Part shown: one piece after another, positions 28,166-36,580 of the stretch | Position numbering within the stretch: position 1 is the stretch's first letter | How the letters are laid out: each line of letters starts with the position of its first letter | Origin: a virus | DNA: 64,000 nucleotides | IMG/VR virus record: IMGVR_UViG_3300014501_000013 | Coordinates: 1-64,000 of that record | Direction: 5' to 3' (one strand) | Made by a program: the position numbers and the translations under genes | Notes under the pieces: model-generated | Told to the model about the DNA's origin: nothing | The model's input: only the letters and a program-made list of their open reading frames with translations | Databases searched by the model: none

Positions 28166-29512
28166 ATGGGACAATCATTGACCGACCTCCTCGATGCGAA
28201 CATTGAAAACATTCGCAAAGGGGTATTGCCTCGGATCTACCAGATCGATAAAGACTTCGCGGTGCAAAGGGTTTGCAAAAACACCGAAACACACCGTATC
28301 ACCAAAACCATTAACGGCCTCGACTTCCGAGCACCGTTCGAACTGGCACCCCCCGGAAACTTCGGAGCGTTCAACCCCGAAGGCGGACCCTTGGGCTTGG
28401 GCGTTGGGTTCTCAATCAGTGAGTTCTATCAGACCTTTTTCAGCACCCGCATGGCCTTCCAATTGACATGGCAGGCTATCAAGGGAACCGCGACCAGCGA
28501 GCAATCCGTATTGAACGCCTGGCAGCGCACCATGGAAGAAGGAACTCCCAACATGGCCCGCTATGAGAACGCCTCATGGCACAATCTCGGCGGTGGCGAC
28601 GGCCAGTTTGCGGTAGCCACTGCCTACACAGGAGATGGCACGGGAGGCACCTACACACTCGACCCTGACGTTGGTGCCCGCCTCATCATCCCGAACCAGC
28701 GCTTTGAGATCATCAACGGCGCGACCTACAAAACGAGCCCCGTATCTCCGGACAGCCTGCCCTACGTCCTTCCCGGCACCGTGAACTATTCGGCCCGGCA
28801 GGTCCAAATCTCCTGCCCCACCACCCTTACTGCTGGCAACGTCCCCGCGGCCGGCGACGTACTCTACTTTGGTGGTGCGACCCCCTCCGGCACCCCCACC
28901 TGGGCGCAGGGCCTACGCTACGTCAACACCACCGCGACCAGCGGCACCTACCTGGGCGTCAACCGCGCGACCTACCCGGTCGTGAACTCTTCGGTGATCT
29001 CCTCAGGCGGCACGCTCACCCCCCAAATGGTCTTTGCGCTCCGCAACCTGATTCGCGTCAAAACCGGAACCAGCGGAAAACTCCCGGTAATCGGTCTCGC
29101 CAGCCTCCACCAGCTGGCCATCATGAGCCAGACCGTCCAGGCCATGCAGACCTTCTACCGCAGTGCCGTCACTCAAGACCAGATCGATCCCCTGCCGGCC
29201 GTTACCGTCGAAGGCGGCGTGATCTACGGTGGCCTCACTCACTACGAGGATCTGCTCCAATCCGCCACCCGCATCGACTACTGCGATCCCTCCGACTGGG
29301 GCCGCGTGTATCTCGATGACAAACCAGGCGCCGATTTCTACAAGAATCCGGGGAGTGGGGAGATGTTTTTTCCGCTCTACGCTGCGAACAATGGACCGGC
29401 CGCGGCGGTTTTGTTCTATCTAATATCAACCCTAAATTACTTTAACATTAATCCGGAGAAGTCCGGTTTAATCGTCAACTTAGTGGCGCCGGCAACCGAT
29501 TATTCGTACTGA
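28166..29512 (+). CDS. Major capsid protein
   Basis: A 448-aa protein, first gene after the scaffold, with AGGAG before the ATG at 28166. N-terminal helix (TDLLDANIENIRKGVLPRIY), then FNPEGGPLGLGVGFSISEFY and ISEFYQTFFSTRMAFQLTWQ. GPEGG-like loops and the long beta domain fit an HK97-type or related phage coat protein of short-tailed phages. Codon usage is biased to C-ending codons compared with neighbours, as expected for the most abundant virion protein. The longer frame from 28088 is not needed. Confidence 0.8.
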   Translation: MGQSLTDLLDANIENIRKGVLPRIYQIDKDFAVQRVCKNTETHRITKTINGLDFRAPFELAPPGNFGAFNPEGGPLGLGVGFSISEFYQTFFSTRMAFQLTWQAIKGTATSEQSVLNAWQRTMEEGTPNMARYENASWHNLGGGDGQFAVATAYTGDGTGGTYTLDPDVGARLIIPNQRFEIINGATYKTSPVSPDSLPYVLPGTVNYSARQVQISCPTTLTAGNVPAAGDVLYFGGATPSGTPTWAQGLRYVNTTATSGTYLGVNRATYPVVNSSVISSGGTLTPQMVFALRNLIRVKTGTSGKLPVIGLASLHQLAIMSQTVQAMQTFYRSAVTQDQIDPLPAVTVEGGVIYGGLTHYEDLLQSATRIDYCDPSDWGRVYLDDKPGADFYKNPGSGEMFFPLYAANNGPAAAVLFYLISTLNYFNINPEKSGLIVNLVAPATDYSY

Positions 29513-29528
29513 GAACAAAACAAAGGAG

Positions 29529-29801
29529 TTATACTCCAGGTTTCTTACAGTTTCGACCAGTGCAAATGTGGGAGATCATGCTTTTTCCGATGGGATAATC
29601 CATGGCGATTATCGCAATGGTCTCCCCATTTGCTCTCCTCCCAAGAATGTCTTCAACGTCCTTTGCCGTGACTTTTGAATTTGGATTCCGCTGTCCATCG
29701 AGCAGCCCTTCCGGACGCGGGATGCCGCGCTTGAACTCCATATTCCTGCCGTGCGTTCCGGCCTCAAGATGGCACGGGTTCCCGTTCGTATTCAATCCCA
29801 A
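29529..29801 (-). pseudogene. HNH homing-endonuclease relic with HTH domain
   Basis: A minus-strand frame of 90 aa (TTG start at 29801; ATG at 29741 is the alternative) within a rightward operon. NPCHLEAGTHGRNMEFKRG matches the second half of the HNH motif (NPxHLxxGTxxxN) and NPNSKVTAKDVEDI plus ISHICTGRN matches the downstream helix-turn-helix (NPNAKLTxxDVxxIR...IxxG). The first half of the HNH domain is missing, so it is probably a decayed homing endonuclease lodged behind the capsid gene, a typical site for such elements. It may still make a DNA-binding protein. Confidence 0.55.
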
Positions 29802-30013
29802 TGATGGACCCAGATAGCTGTCGGCAGGCGGACGAATTAATGCCGCTGCTGTTTCCCATTCTTCGTAGATTCAGCATGGATGCGGCCCTCTGCGTCCTGC
29901 TTGCCCTTGCGGTAAGCGTGGCCAAAACGATGGGGGTGACCAAAAGGCGATTGGCCGAGATTGCGGAAAAAATGTACGACGGTACTGAACCTCCAAATTC
30001 CTTTATCAACTAA
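29801..30013 (+). CDS. 70-aa hypothetical protein
   Basis: MMDPDSCRQADELMPLLFPI, then a hydrophobic helix (MDAALCVLLALAVSVAKTM) and a charged helix (TKRRLAEIAEKMYDG). One membrane-spanning segment is likely. No Shine-Dalgarno is visible, and its start exactly abuts the HNH relic on the other strand. Not recognised. Confidence 0.5.
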   Translation: MMDPDSCRQADELMPLLFPILRRFSMDAALCVLLALAVSVAKTMGVTKRRLAEIAEKMYDGTEPPNSFIN

Positions 30014-30018
30014 CCCAC

Positions 30019-30666
30019 ATGACCACCATCGAACTGACCCGCTTGAACCGCATTTTCGGCGACAAGTTGGGACTGATACCGACCGGCTTCCCGCAGTCAG
30101 GGGAGCCGGCCTTCCAATACAAGCGTGTGGGCGAGTTGACCTACCCAGCGCCTTACGACACCGAGATCCGCGAAAGTCCTGGCGGGCTCTCTTACGCGCA
30201 GCTTGTCTACCGCATGGAGCCGCAGTTGCCGGGCGATGATCCGCACGGCTGGGTAATCGCGAAGTGGCTGGAGCCTGGCTATTCGCCGCCTGACGTGACC
30301 GGCGCGTTCGGGGAAATGGGCGAGCCGATCATCCTGAGTCCGTCCGACTGGGAGCGGCGCTTCGGTAAGGACATGGGCTATCCCTCCGGCGGCTGGTGGC
30401 TCGCGATTCAGCCGCTGCGCCCCGGCTACGAGCCGGACGAGAAGTGGACGCGCTGGGCCGCAGACAATCTGCATATCCAGCGGTCGCTATCGCTTCGGGA
30501 CACCTTCCGCATGATAATGGCGCGCAACGAAAAGAAAGAGGCGAGCAGGGACCGTGAGATTAGCGCCATGACCAGAGACTGTTTTGTGAACCACGTTCCA
30601 GGCGCTAGGGGTGGTTCGTACATCGCATTTTCAGAAACACCAGAGAAAAAGGAAAGGTATTCATGA
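30019..30666 (+). CDS. Hypothetical protein between capsid and acb2 genes
   Basis: A 215-aa protein. Blocks TRLNRIFGDKLGLIPTGFPQ, GGLSYAQLVYRMEPQLPGDD, then EKWTRWAADNLHIQRSLSLR. Trp- and Pro-rich mixed fold. Similar-sized genes between capsid and tail genes of uncultured phages are uncharacterised. The last 4 bases overlap the acb2 ATG, indicating coupling. Function unknown. Confidence 0.65.
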   Translation: MTTIELTRLNRIFGDKLGLIPTGFPQSGEPAFQYKRVGELTYPAPYDTEIRESPGGLSYAQLVYRMEPQLPGDDPHGWVIAKWLEPGYSPPDVTGAFGEMGEPIILSPSDWERRFGKDMGYPSGGWWLAIQPLRPGYEPDEKWTRWAADNLHIQRSLSLRDTFRMIMARNEKKEASRDREISAMTRDCFVNHVPGARGGSYIAFSETPEKKERYS

Positions 30667-30905
30667 CCGATCAGCAAATAGAAAACACATTCAGCTACCA
30701 CGCGCCATTCGGCGATCAAGCACAGCGCTACGTGCAGATTCGGACCGCGGCTAAAACTCTGGCACTCGTGATCCAAAACGCTTGTCCCGAATCACGCGAG
30801 AAAAGCGTGGCGCTTACTAATCTTCAGCAAACCGTTATGTGGGCGAACTCCAGCATTGCCATTACGGAAGTGCCGCCGCCCACCCAGCCCGTACCCAAGA
30901 ACTAA
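30663..30905 (+). CDS. acb2: Acb2/Tad1-family anti-CBASS protein
   Basis: An 80-aa protein. FSYHAPFGDQAQRYVQIRTA, AKTLALVIQNACPESREKSV, ALTNLQQTVMWANSSIA match the whole Acb2 domain: a FxYHxP start, GDQxxRYxxIRxxAKxLAxxI, CPxSREKSxALTxLxxxVMWANxxIA. Acb2 proteins form hexamers that bind cyclic nucleotide messengers (cyclic dinucleotides and trinucleotides) and so block CBASS immunity by sequestration in the cytoplasm. Length is normal. It sits in the virion operon, coupled to the gene before, which is where Acb2 genes often lie. Messenger specificity cannot be read from sequence here. Confidence 0.88.
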   Translation: MTDQQIENTFSYHAPFGDQAQRYVQIRTAAKTLALVIQNACPESREKSVALTNLQQTVMWANSSIAITEVPPPTQPVPKN

Positions 30906-30913
30906 GGAGACAC

Positions 30914-31714
30914 ATGACACCGCATATGCGACCACCCGCCCCGGCGGATAACGAAGAGGATCAGGGCATAGTTGCCCAAACTCTCGTTGCCTACGGCCAG
31001 CGCGTCCCTGTTTGCAGTTTACACTTCAAGCCGCTCAAAGAAGAGCGCCCGTTCCGCACCACGCTCAAGGAAGGCTACCGGCATGTCTACTACATGTCTG
31101 GAGTCGAGTCGATTGACGATCACCCGATTGTGCTGATGGTGACGGACGCCTACGACAAGGTTTTCGTGAGGACCAATATTATGGGTCAGCGCGAATACAC
31201 CGACAGGCCCACCATGGCCAAGGAGATCGCTGACGATATCGTTCACGTTGGCTCGATGGCGTCCAAGAATAGCGGCCCCGACGATGTTTCGCTTCCGGCG
31301 TTCTGGATCTCGAAGGTACCGGAGGACCGCATTCCCAAGGGCAAGCAATGGCAACTATGGAAGGAACCCAAGGAGTTCGCGAAGACATTTCCTGAGTTTC
31401 ACGCCGAGGCGGTTGCTTACAAGCGGCGCGAGCACCGCTGGTGCCAGTTGCGCGTAACGAATGCCGACGCGAATCATGCCAAAAAGTTGCCTCACGAGAT
31501 TTCATCGCTCGATCGCGACTGCGCGAACTTCATTGGAGCGAATCTCGCGGAGCATCCCTGGATTGAGTTCTCAACCTTCGGGAAGCTTGCGCAGTGCCCG
31601 TTCTGCAAGGCGCCTGTGGACGTGGAGGCATCAATCTGTCAGAGTTGCGCTCGCGTCATTAACCCGGCGCTTCTCGCGCGAACCGAAGCTGGACTTGTAG
31701 CACCCGCAAAATAA
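30914..31714 (+). CDS. Hypothetical protein with C-terminal zinc ribbon
   Basis: A 266-aa protein with AAGGAG before the ATG at 30914. The middle is alpha/beta (YRHVYYMSGVESIDDHPIVL, then WISKVPEDRIPKGKQWQLW). The C-terminus has CPFCKAPVDVEASICQSCAR, a clear zinc ribbon. Frequently seen by me as an uncharacterised phage protein following capsid genes. It could be a small structural or head-maturation protein. Immediately followed by the next gene. Confidence 0.65.
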   Translation: MTPHMRPPAPADNEEDQGIVAQTLVAYGQRVPVCSLHFKPLKEERPFRTTLKEGYRHVYYMSGVESIDDHPIVLMVTDAYDKVFVRTNIMGQREYTDRPTMAKEIADDIVHVGSMASKNSGPDDVSLPAFWISKVPEDRIPKGKQWQLWKEPKEFAKTFPEFHAEAVAYKRREHRWCQLRVTNADANHAKKLPHEISSLDRDCANFIGANLAEHPWIEFSTFGKLAQCPFCKAPVDVEASICQSCARVINPALLARTEAGLVAPAK

Positions 31715-32653
31715 ATGGCCGATTGTACCGTAGCAGATGTATTGACCTCCGCAGAGTCCATGCTAGGGGATGCCGATGGGGAGATCACACAGGAGATCGT
31801 TGACGATTTCCAGACCGCGTATTCTGAGTTGACGGATGCGGCTCTAAAGATCGCGGTGCCAGAGATCACGCGGGAAGTATACTTCACGCTTCCCGCGAAC
31901 ACCGCCGTTCTATTTCCGGTTCAGTTGGGCGTTACCGACTTCGCGGAGCCTTCTCAGATTTACGAGCGCGGCAATGTGCAAGCGGTTAACATCGTCTCGA
32001 TCACGGACGGTACGCCGCTCTCGGTTGTAACCTCCGGGGCCCCAAGTCCGGTGAACGGCAGGGTAGAGATCAGCGGCGCTGCCGGTCCCCAACCGCTTCC
32101 TGGCTGGGTGAACCGTGACTGGTTCATCACGCCAACTGGCCCGAACACATTCACACTCAACGGCTCAATCACTACGGGCCTAGGGGGGGTGATCGCAAAC
32201 ACGGGGACGGTGAACTGGTCCTCAGATGGCTTCGTAAAAATGAATCAACTCGATGTGCAGCCGCCAGCGGCTCCTCCTGCACTTCAGAATCTTGGGGCGT
32301 GGCGCTGGGCGGATCGGTTCATTTACTTCCCGAACGGCTCAAATCAGCCGCGCCAGTTATGGATTGAATATCTCGCGGATGCGACCCCGCCGGCCTCCGG
32401 AATCATCGGACTCTTCAATGGCCGCGAGCTCAAGTTCCTGGCGCAGGCTACCGGGGCGCACTTCGGGCCCAAGCGTCAACTTCCCATGGGACCGCAATTG
32501 GCCGCGTGGGCCTACGGACCTTCAGGGCAAGCCGATATGACGGGCGGCTCCCTGCGCGAACTCCTTCTGCCGGTATTAAAGCAGAAAAATGCACTAACGC
32601 GCCGCTCCGGTCTCTACCGGATGCGTCGTGGATTTGTGTCAATCATAACCTAG
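31715..32653 (+). CDS. Putative head-completion/connector protein
   Basis: A 312-aa protein. An N-terminal helical part (TVADVLTSAESMLGDADGEI, TQEIVDDFQTAYSELTDAAL) matches the start of head-to-tail adaptor proteins; a beta-rich middle with loops (FTLNGSITTGLGGVIANTGT) and a helical C-terminus (LRELLLPVLKQKNALTRRSG) follow. Position after the capsid and Acb2 genes supports a connector role, but the family is not certain. Confidence 0.5.
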   Translation: MADCTVADVLTSAESMLGDADGEITQEIVDDFQTAYSELTDAALKIAVPEITREVYFTLPANTAVLFPVQLGVTDFAEPSQIYERGNVQAVNIVSITDGTPLSVVTSGAPSPVNGRVEISGAAGPQPLPGWVNRDWFITPTGPNTFTLNGSITTGLGGVIANTGTVNWSSDGFVKMNQLDVQPPAAPPALQNLGAWRWADRFIYFPNGSNQPRQLWIEYLADATPPASGIIGLFNGRELKFLAQATGAHFGPKRQLPMGPQLAAWAYGPSGQADMTGGSLRELLLPVLKQKNALTRRSGLYRMRRGFVSIIT

Positions 32654-32705
32654 TCAACCATGTCGCCTTCGCGCGACGTTCTTCTGAAAGGAACAGTAAA
32701 CCTAC

Positions 32706-34088
32706 ATGTCAATTCCACAGAATATTAAAGCAGCGCAAGATGCTCCCTTTCTTAAGCGCGAGTGGAGCGGCAAGGAAGTGGATTTAATCGACTCCGCAGC
32801 CGGTGTCGGCTTTTCATACTCCGAGCAAGATCCGACAGGGCTCATCGAGCGCCTTCTGCTCGAACAGGACTCAGACGATCAGCTTCGACTCGGAGATGCG
32901 ATTGTCAATCCGACTCGCCAGCAACTCATCTTCCACGTCTATCCGAACGCGAGTCTGGTATCTCAAACCTTTTTCGTTAACCCGACGCCGCGGCAGTTGG
33001 TGATCAACGTGGCGGCTGAGGTCCACACGACCGCCGGAACAGGGACAACCGCAACCGCAACAGTCACCCATGAGACCATTCCGCCGAGCGGGACGCTTCA
33101 GCAGGCGGCTGGCACAGGCAAAGCTGTAATTACGGCACCATTCAACCTTAAAGGGACCGCCGAAACGGTTCAGAATGGGGCACTCGCGGCCGCCTTCCAA
33201 AAGCAGACTCGCAACAACAGCGTTTATATCGCTACTCCGCAAGCGGGCCTAATCGTTCTCCAACCGGGAGACAGCCTTAGCGTTTTGTTTGCGGGGACAC
33301 TCACCACTCTCGTGGGCGTGACCATCACTATCACGGTTGAACCAGGTTCGAAGTATGAGTTCGTTTCTTTCTATGCCGGGACCGCGGGAACCGCCGTTAC
33401 CACGTCGCTGATAACTTCACTGCGGCCGCGTACGCTACTCTATGGCGCCGCTCTCTGGCAGGCTAAGGAAGCTACAGCGGCTACACTAACGCTCGACGTC
33501 ACCAAGGATGCTTCGGCAACCGCGCCTGGTGCCGGAACATCCATGCTGTCCGCAACGGTGAACCTCAAGGGCACTGCGTTGACCTATACGCAGCTTGCGC
33601 TTTCCGCTACCGTGGCAACGCTTAGCACTCTGTCGAGCGATTCTGTCGCGGCCAAAATTTCGGCTTCTACAACGGAACTCGCGGGCCTCTGCATGACGCT
33701 GGCCTTTGACGGGAAGATGGGCGAAGTATCAATCAACTACAACGCCTTCAACTCGACCGTTGGAACGGACGAGGAAATCTTCATCGCTGACCGCGATTAT
33801 GAGGTTTCGGACTTTGCCGCGAAGTGGCCCACGGCTGGTACCGGCGACGTTCTGGTGACCAAGGAAATTGGAACTCAGACACCTGGGACCGGTGGCGTCG
33901 GCCTCCAGACCGACAACTCCAACGCAGGGTTCCTCACTTCCGGGAGCATCAACGTGCCAGTCTTCGCTGCCCTCGTAGCGCTTAATCTGCGTTTTATACC
34001 GAAGGGTACTCGCATCGGCCTGCACTATTCGGGAACGCTCGGCTCTTTGGCCGGATTCCAGATGTCGATGCGTCTCAAAGCTGCCTAA
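32706..34088 (+). CDS. Structural protein, beta-rich (tail or decoration)
   Basis: A 460-aa protein with GGAACAG upstream of the ATG. A helical start (QNIKAAQDAPFLKREWSGKE) is followed by long repetitive Thr/Ala/Val-rich beta segments (TLDVTKDASATAPGAGTSML). Two internal parts resemble each other (33350s and 33550s), as in beta-sandwich virion proteins. No domain named. It may be a tail, neck or decoration protein. Confidence 0.55.
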   Translation: MSIPQNIKAAQDAPFLKREWSGKEVDLIDSAAGVGFSYSEQDPTGLIERLLLEQDSDDQLRLGDAIVNPTRQQLIFHVYPNASLVSQTFFVNPTPRQLVINVAAEVHTTAGTGTTATATVTHETIPPSGTLQQAAGTGKAVITAPFNLKGTAETVQNGALAAAFQKQTRNNSVYIATPQAGLIVLQPGDSLSVLFAGTLTTLVGVTITITVEPGSKYEFVSFYAGTAGTAVTTSLITSLRPRTLLYGAALWQAKEATAATLTLDVTKDASATAPGAGTSMLSATVNLKGTALTYTQLALSATVATLSTLSSDSVAAKISASTTELAGLCMTLAFDGKMGEVSINYNAFNSTVGTDEEIFIADRDYEVSDFAAKWPTAGTGDVLVTKEIGTQTPGTGGVGLQTDNSNAGFLTSGSINVPVFAALVALNLRFIPKGTRIGLHYSGTLGSLAGFQMSMRLKAA

Positions 34089-36071
34089 ATGGGTACCTGT
34101 ATCGTTCCAGTTCAACCGTGGGAGGAAACCGTTATCAGCGGTTTCCTCGGTCCGTGGGCTCGACCGGAGGTTACCGACCTTCCGCCGAACCGTGGCTTGC
34201 TCGCACTCAACACCGAGTACTACAGTCTGGAACCTGGAACGCGCGCAGGCTTCGGCCCGTTGGTCAATACCAATAAAATCATCACATCGCTTTTCAACTG
34301 GATCAAGGCAGCAGACGACGTTTCACCCGTTGGCAACTATCTGCTGCTTTACAACGCCACTGACGGAGAGGTCGAGTTCATCGTGAACATGGCCTCTCCG
34401 TTTTTCACTATTCTTTTCGCTGTCACTTGCGATTCAATCGACGCTTGTTCGAACGGTAATCAACTTTTCGTCGCCTCGATCAATGTCTCGGCGCAATCCA
34501 CGCCGGTAGGGGCCGCGCAGGTTCGCATCGTCGGCATCTACGGCGCGGCTATCAATACCGACATCGGCTTCCTTGGACCACTGACCACAAAGCCCACGCT
34601 CTCAAATACAGGCAGTGGTAGCGTGACGGCGGGCTCTCATTTTGTAGGCTACGTTATCACCACGCGCAACGGCTTCACTGGGCTAATCTCTCCTGTAGTG
34701 AGCGGAACATCGACGCCCGATCAGACCTCGGCGATAACAGCGCCTGGAGCCCAGACGATTCAGGTCTCGTTAACAGCGACGTGGCCGGCGGAAGCTAATT
34801 TGGTTCAATTCGTGATGACCGCTACCACCAACCCCTTTCAGTACTTCACCATTCCGGGTGCTCTCTATGCGGTTCCTGGCGGCGCGTCGTTCACAGTAAA
34901 TGCCAACATCAACATCTCAGACCAGCAACTGATCGCCAACACCAACGATGTCACGAACAATCAGTTCTTTCTGACGCAGAACTCGCTCGGTGCGGGGCCG
35001 TTTAATCCCTTCAAGGTGGTCATATACGGGTCACGGTCAATGTACCTGACCTACGATACCGAGAGCACGTTTGCAATCTACGGGTCCGAGCCAAACAATG
35101 CGCAGCAACTTACGGAGCAGTTTCACGAGTTGCGGCTTCCCGGCTTTCAGATGGGTTGCTCGGCGTTCAGTCTCGGCGGGATCTTCTACGTCGTTGGACC
35201 CAACTGGACGTACAGCTTCCAGGACAACGGGCAGCAACCGGTAGCGTGGCCCACTCCGACCTTGATTGATGGTCGAATTGGGTCCGCTTGTGTTGAGGGC
35301 GTCACTGTCACGGCTTCCGGCAACTGGGCCGCCGTGGTCCACACCTCGGGACTGTACGTGATGTCCGGTTACTATCAGGACAAGCCAATCTCGTATTACA
35401 ACGACCCGGAGTGGCGGCGCATCAACTGGGCGGCACAACAGACCATCCGTATCGTTGACAATCACGACAAGAAGGTGTTGGCGCTCGCCGTTCCGCTCGA
35501 CGATTCCACCGTTCCGAATTACATCATGACGTGGGACTATTCGCAGAGTCAGGGCGGCACGCCGGATTACGCGAGCGTCAGCTACTCGCTGTGGAATCTG
35601 AGCGGCTACAATCCGCGTGCAATGTGCCTGTATCAGAATTACACCACCACACGGTTGGAGTTTCTGTTAGGGCCGTCGATCGCGAACTACCTACTACGGC
35701 AGATGAACACCACCGACGATGCCAATCCTTGGACGGACAACGGCGCGGCCATCAATTGGCAGTATCAGACCGCGCCCCAACCGCAAGGTTCTCTTGGCGT
35801 GGTGAACGCCTATCCGGGGGCCTATGTGCGAGCCCGTGGGATGGGCGCTGCGAATCTCGGTGTAACGAGCGATACGTTGGATAACGCGGCATCGGTCAAG
35901 TGGTCCAAGCCGATTATTCTTTCGCCGGCTCCGGGCGTTGAATACTGGCGTCAGTTTTATGTGAGAAGCGAGCAGATGTCGATGCTGTTTCAGGCCGGAA
36001 CTAATGCGGGAGACTGGGCGATCCTTGCAGGCATTCGGCTGAAGTATTACCAATGGGCAGCGCGTCGGTAG
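34089..36071 (+). CDS. Large structural protein (tail hub/tubular candidate)
   Basis: A 660-aa protein, beta-rich with many Asn, Thr and aromatic residues (NRGLLALNTEYYSLEPGTRA, SVTAGSHFVGYVITTRNGFT). The C-terminal 300 residues resemble a beta-propeller (WTYSFQDNGQ, GSACVEGVTVTASGNWAAV, NWAAQQTIRIVDNHDKKVL). The start at 34089 follows the previous TAA directly. It overlaps the next gene by 19 bases. In short-tailed phages the protein here is the tail tube or hub; that role is inferred from position only. Confidence 0.55.
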   Translation: MGTCIVPVQPWEETVISGFLGPWARPEVTDLPPNRGLLALNTEYYSLEPGTRAGFGPLVNTNKIITSLFNWIKAADDVSPVGNYLLLYNATDGEVEFIVNMASPFFTILFAVTCDSIDACSNGNQLFVASINVSAQSTPVGAAQVRIVGIYGAAINTDIGFLGPLTTKPTLSNTGSGSVTAGSHFVGYVITTRNGFTGLISPVVSGTSTPDQTSAITAPGAQTIQVSLTATWPAEANLVQFVMTATTNPFQYFTIPGALYAVPGGASFTVNANINISDQQLIANTNDVTNNQFFLTQNSLGAGPFNPFKVVIYGSRSMYLTYDTESTFAIYGSEPNNAQQLTEQFHELRLPGFQMGCSAFSLGGIFYVVGPNWTYSFQDNGQQPVAWPTPTLIDGRIGSACVEGVTVTASGNWAAVVHTSGLYVMSGYYQDKPISYYNDPEWRRINWAAQQTIRIVDNHDKKVLALAVPLDDSTVPNYIMTWDYSQSQGGTPDYASVSYSLWNLSGYNPRAMCLYQNYTTTRLEFLLGPSIANYLLRQMNTTDDANPWTDNGAAINWQYQTAPQPQGSLGVVNAYPGAYVRARGMGAANLGVTSDTLDNAASVKWSKPIILSPAPGVEYWRQFYVRSEQMSMLFQAGTNAGDWAILAGIRLKYYQWAARR

Positions 36072-36580
36072 ACCTCACTGGCCTTCCGGGGATCGGCCAG
36101 CTCACGAACTCGATTCGCGTTGGGCCATCGCAGCAGAACTCTTCACAGATATGGCTACAAAGCGCGCAGGCTCTCGACACGCTGGATCAGAACTTCCAGA
36201 GCGTTGCGGGCGTGGTCACCGATTTACAGGCGAGCGTCAGTGCGCCAGTGGCCACCTCGTCGCTTTATTACGACAACGGTTCCGGGGCTTCATTTACTCC
36301 CAACTTCGCTCAAGGCACGACGCAGGTATGCACACTGACCGGCAACGCCACGATAAACCCCTCGGCGGGAGCCAAAGCGGGGCAGGAAGTGATTATGATT
36401 CTGGTGCAGGATGCGACCGGCGGCTGGCAGGTCGCCAGCTGGGACGCGAGCTATTACTTCGCGGGCGAGTTCGATCTCGACCCGACGCCGAGCACAGCGA
36501 CAGTATTCCGGTTTGTTCCAAATCAGGCGGGGAACCTGATCCAAAGTGGGCCACCCGTCACAGGGATTGCATTTCCATGA
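36053..36580 (+). CDS. Fibre-like or tail accessory protein
   Basis: A 175-aa protein. A helical N-terminus (QNSSQIWLQSAQALDTLDQN) that may trimerise, then a beta domain (GASFTPNFAQGTTQVCTLTG, NATINPSAGAKAGQEVIMIL, QDATGGWQVASWDASYYFAG) of the kind found at the ends of phage tail fibres and tail proteins. It has no signal peptide, unlike the fibre genes that follow. Its TGA overlaps the next ATG. Confidence 0.6.
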   Translation: MGSASVDLTGLPGIGQLTNSIRVGPSQQNSSQIWLQSAQALDTLDQNFQSVAGVVTDLQASVSAPVATSSLYYDNGSGASFTPNFAQGTTQVCTLTGNATINPSAGAKAGQEVIMILVQDATGGWQVASWDASYYFAGEFDLDPTPSTATVFRFVPNQAGNLIQSGPPVTGIAFP

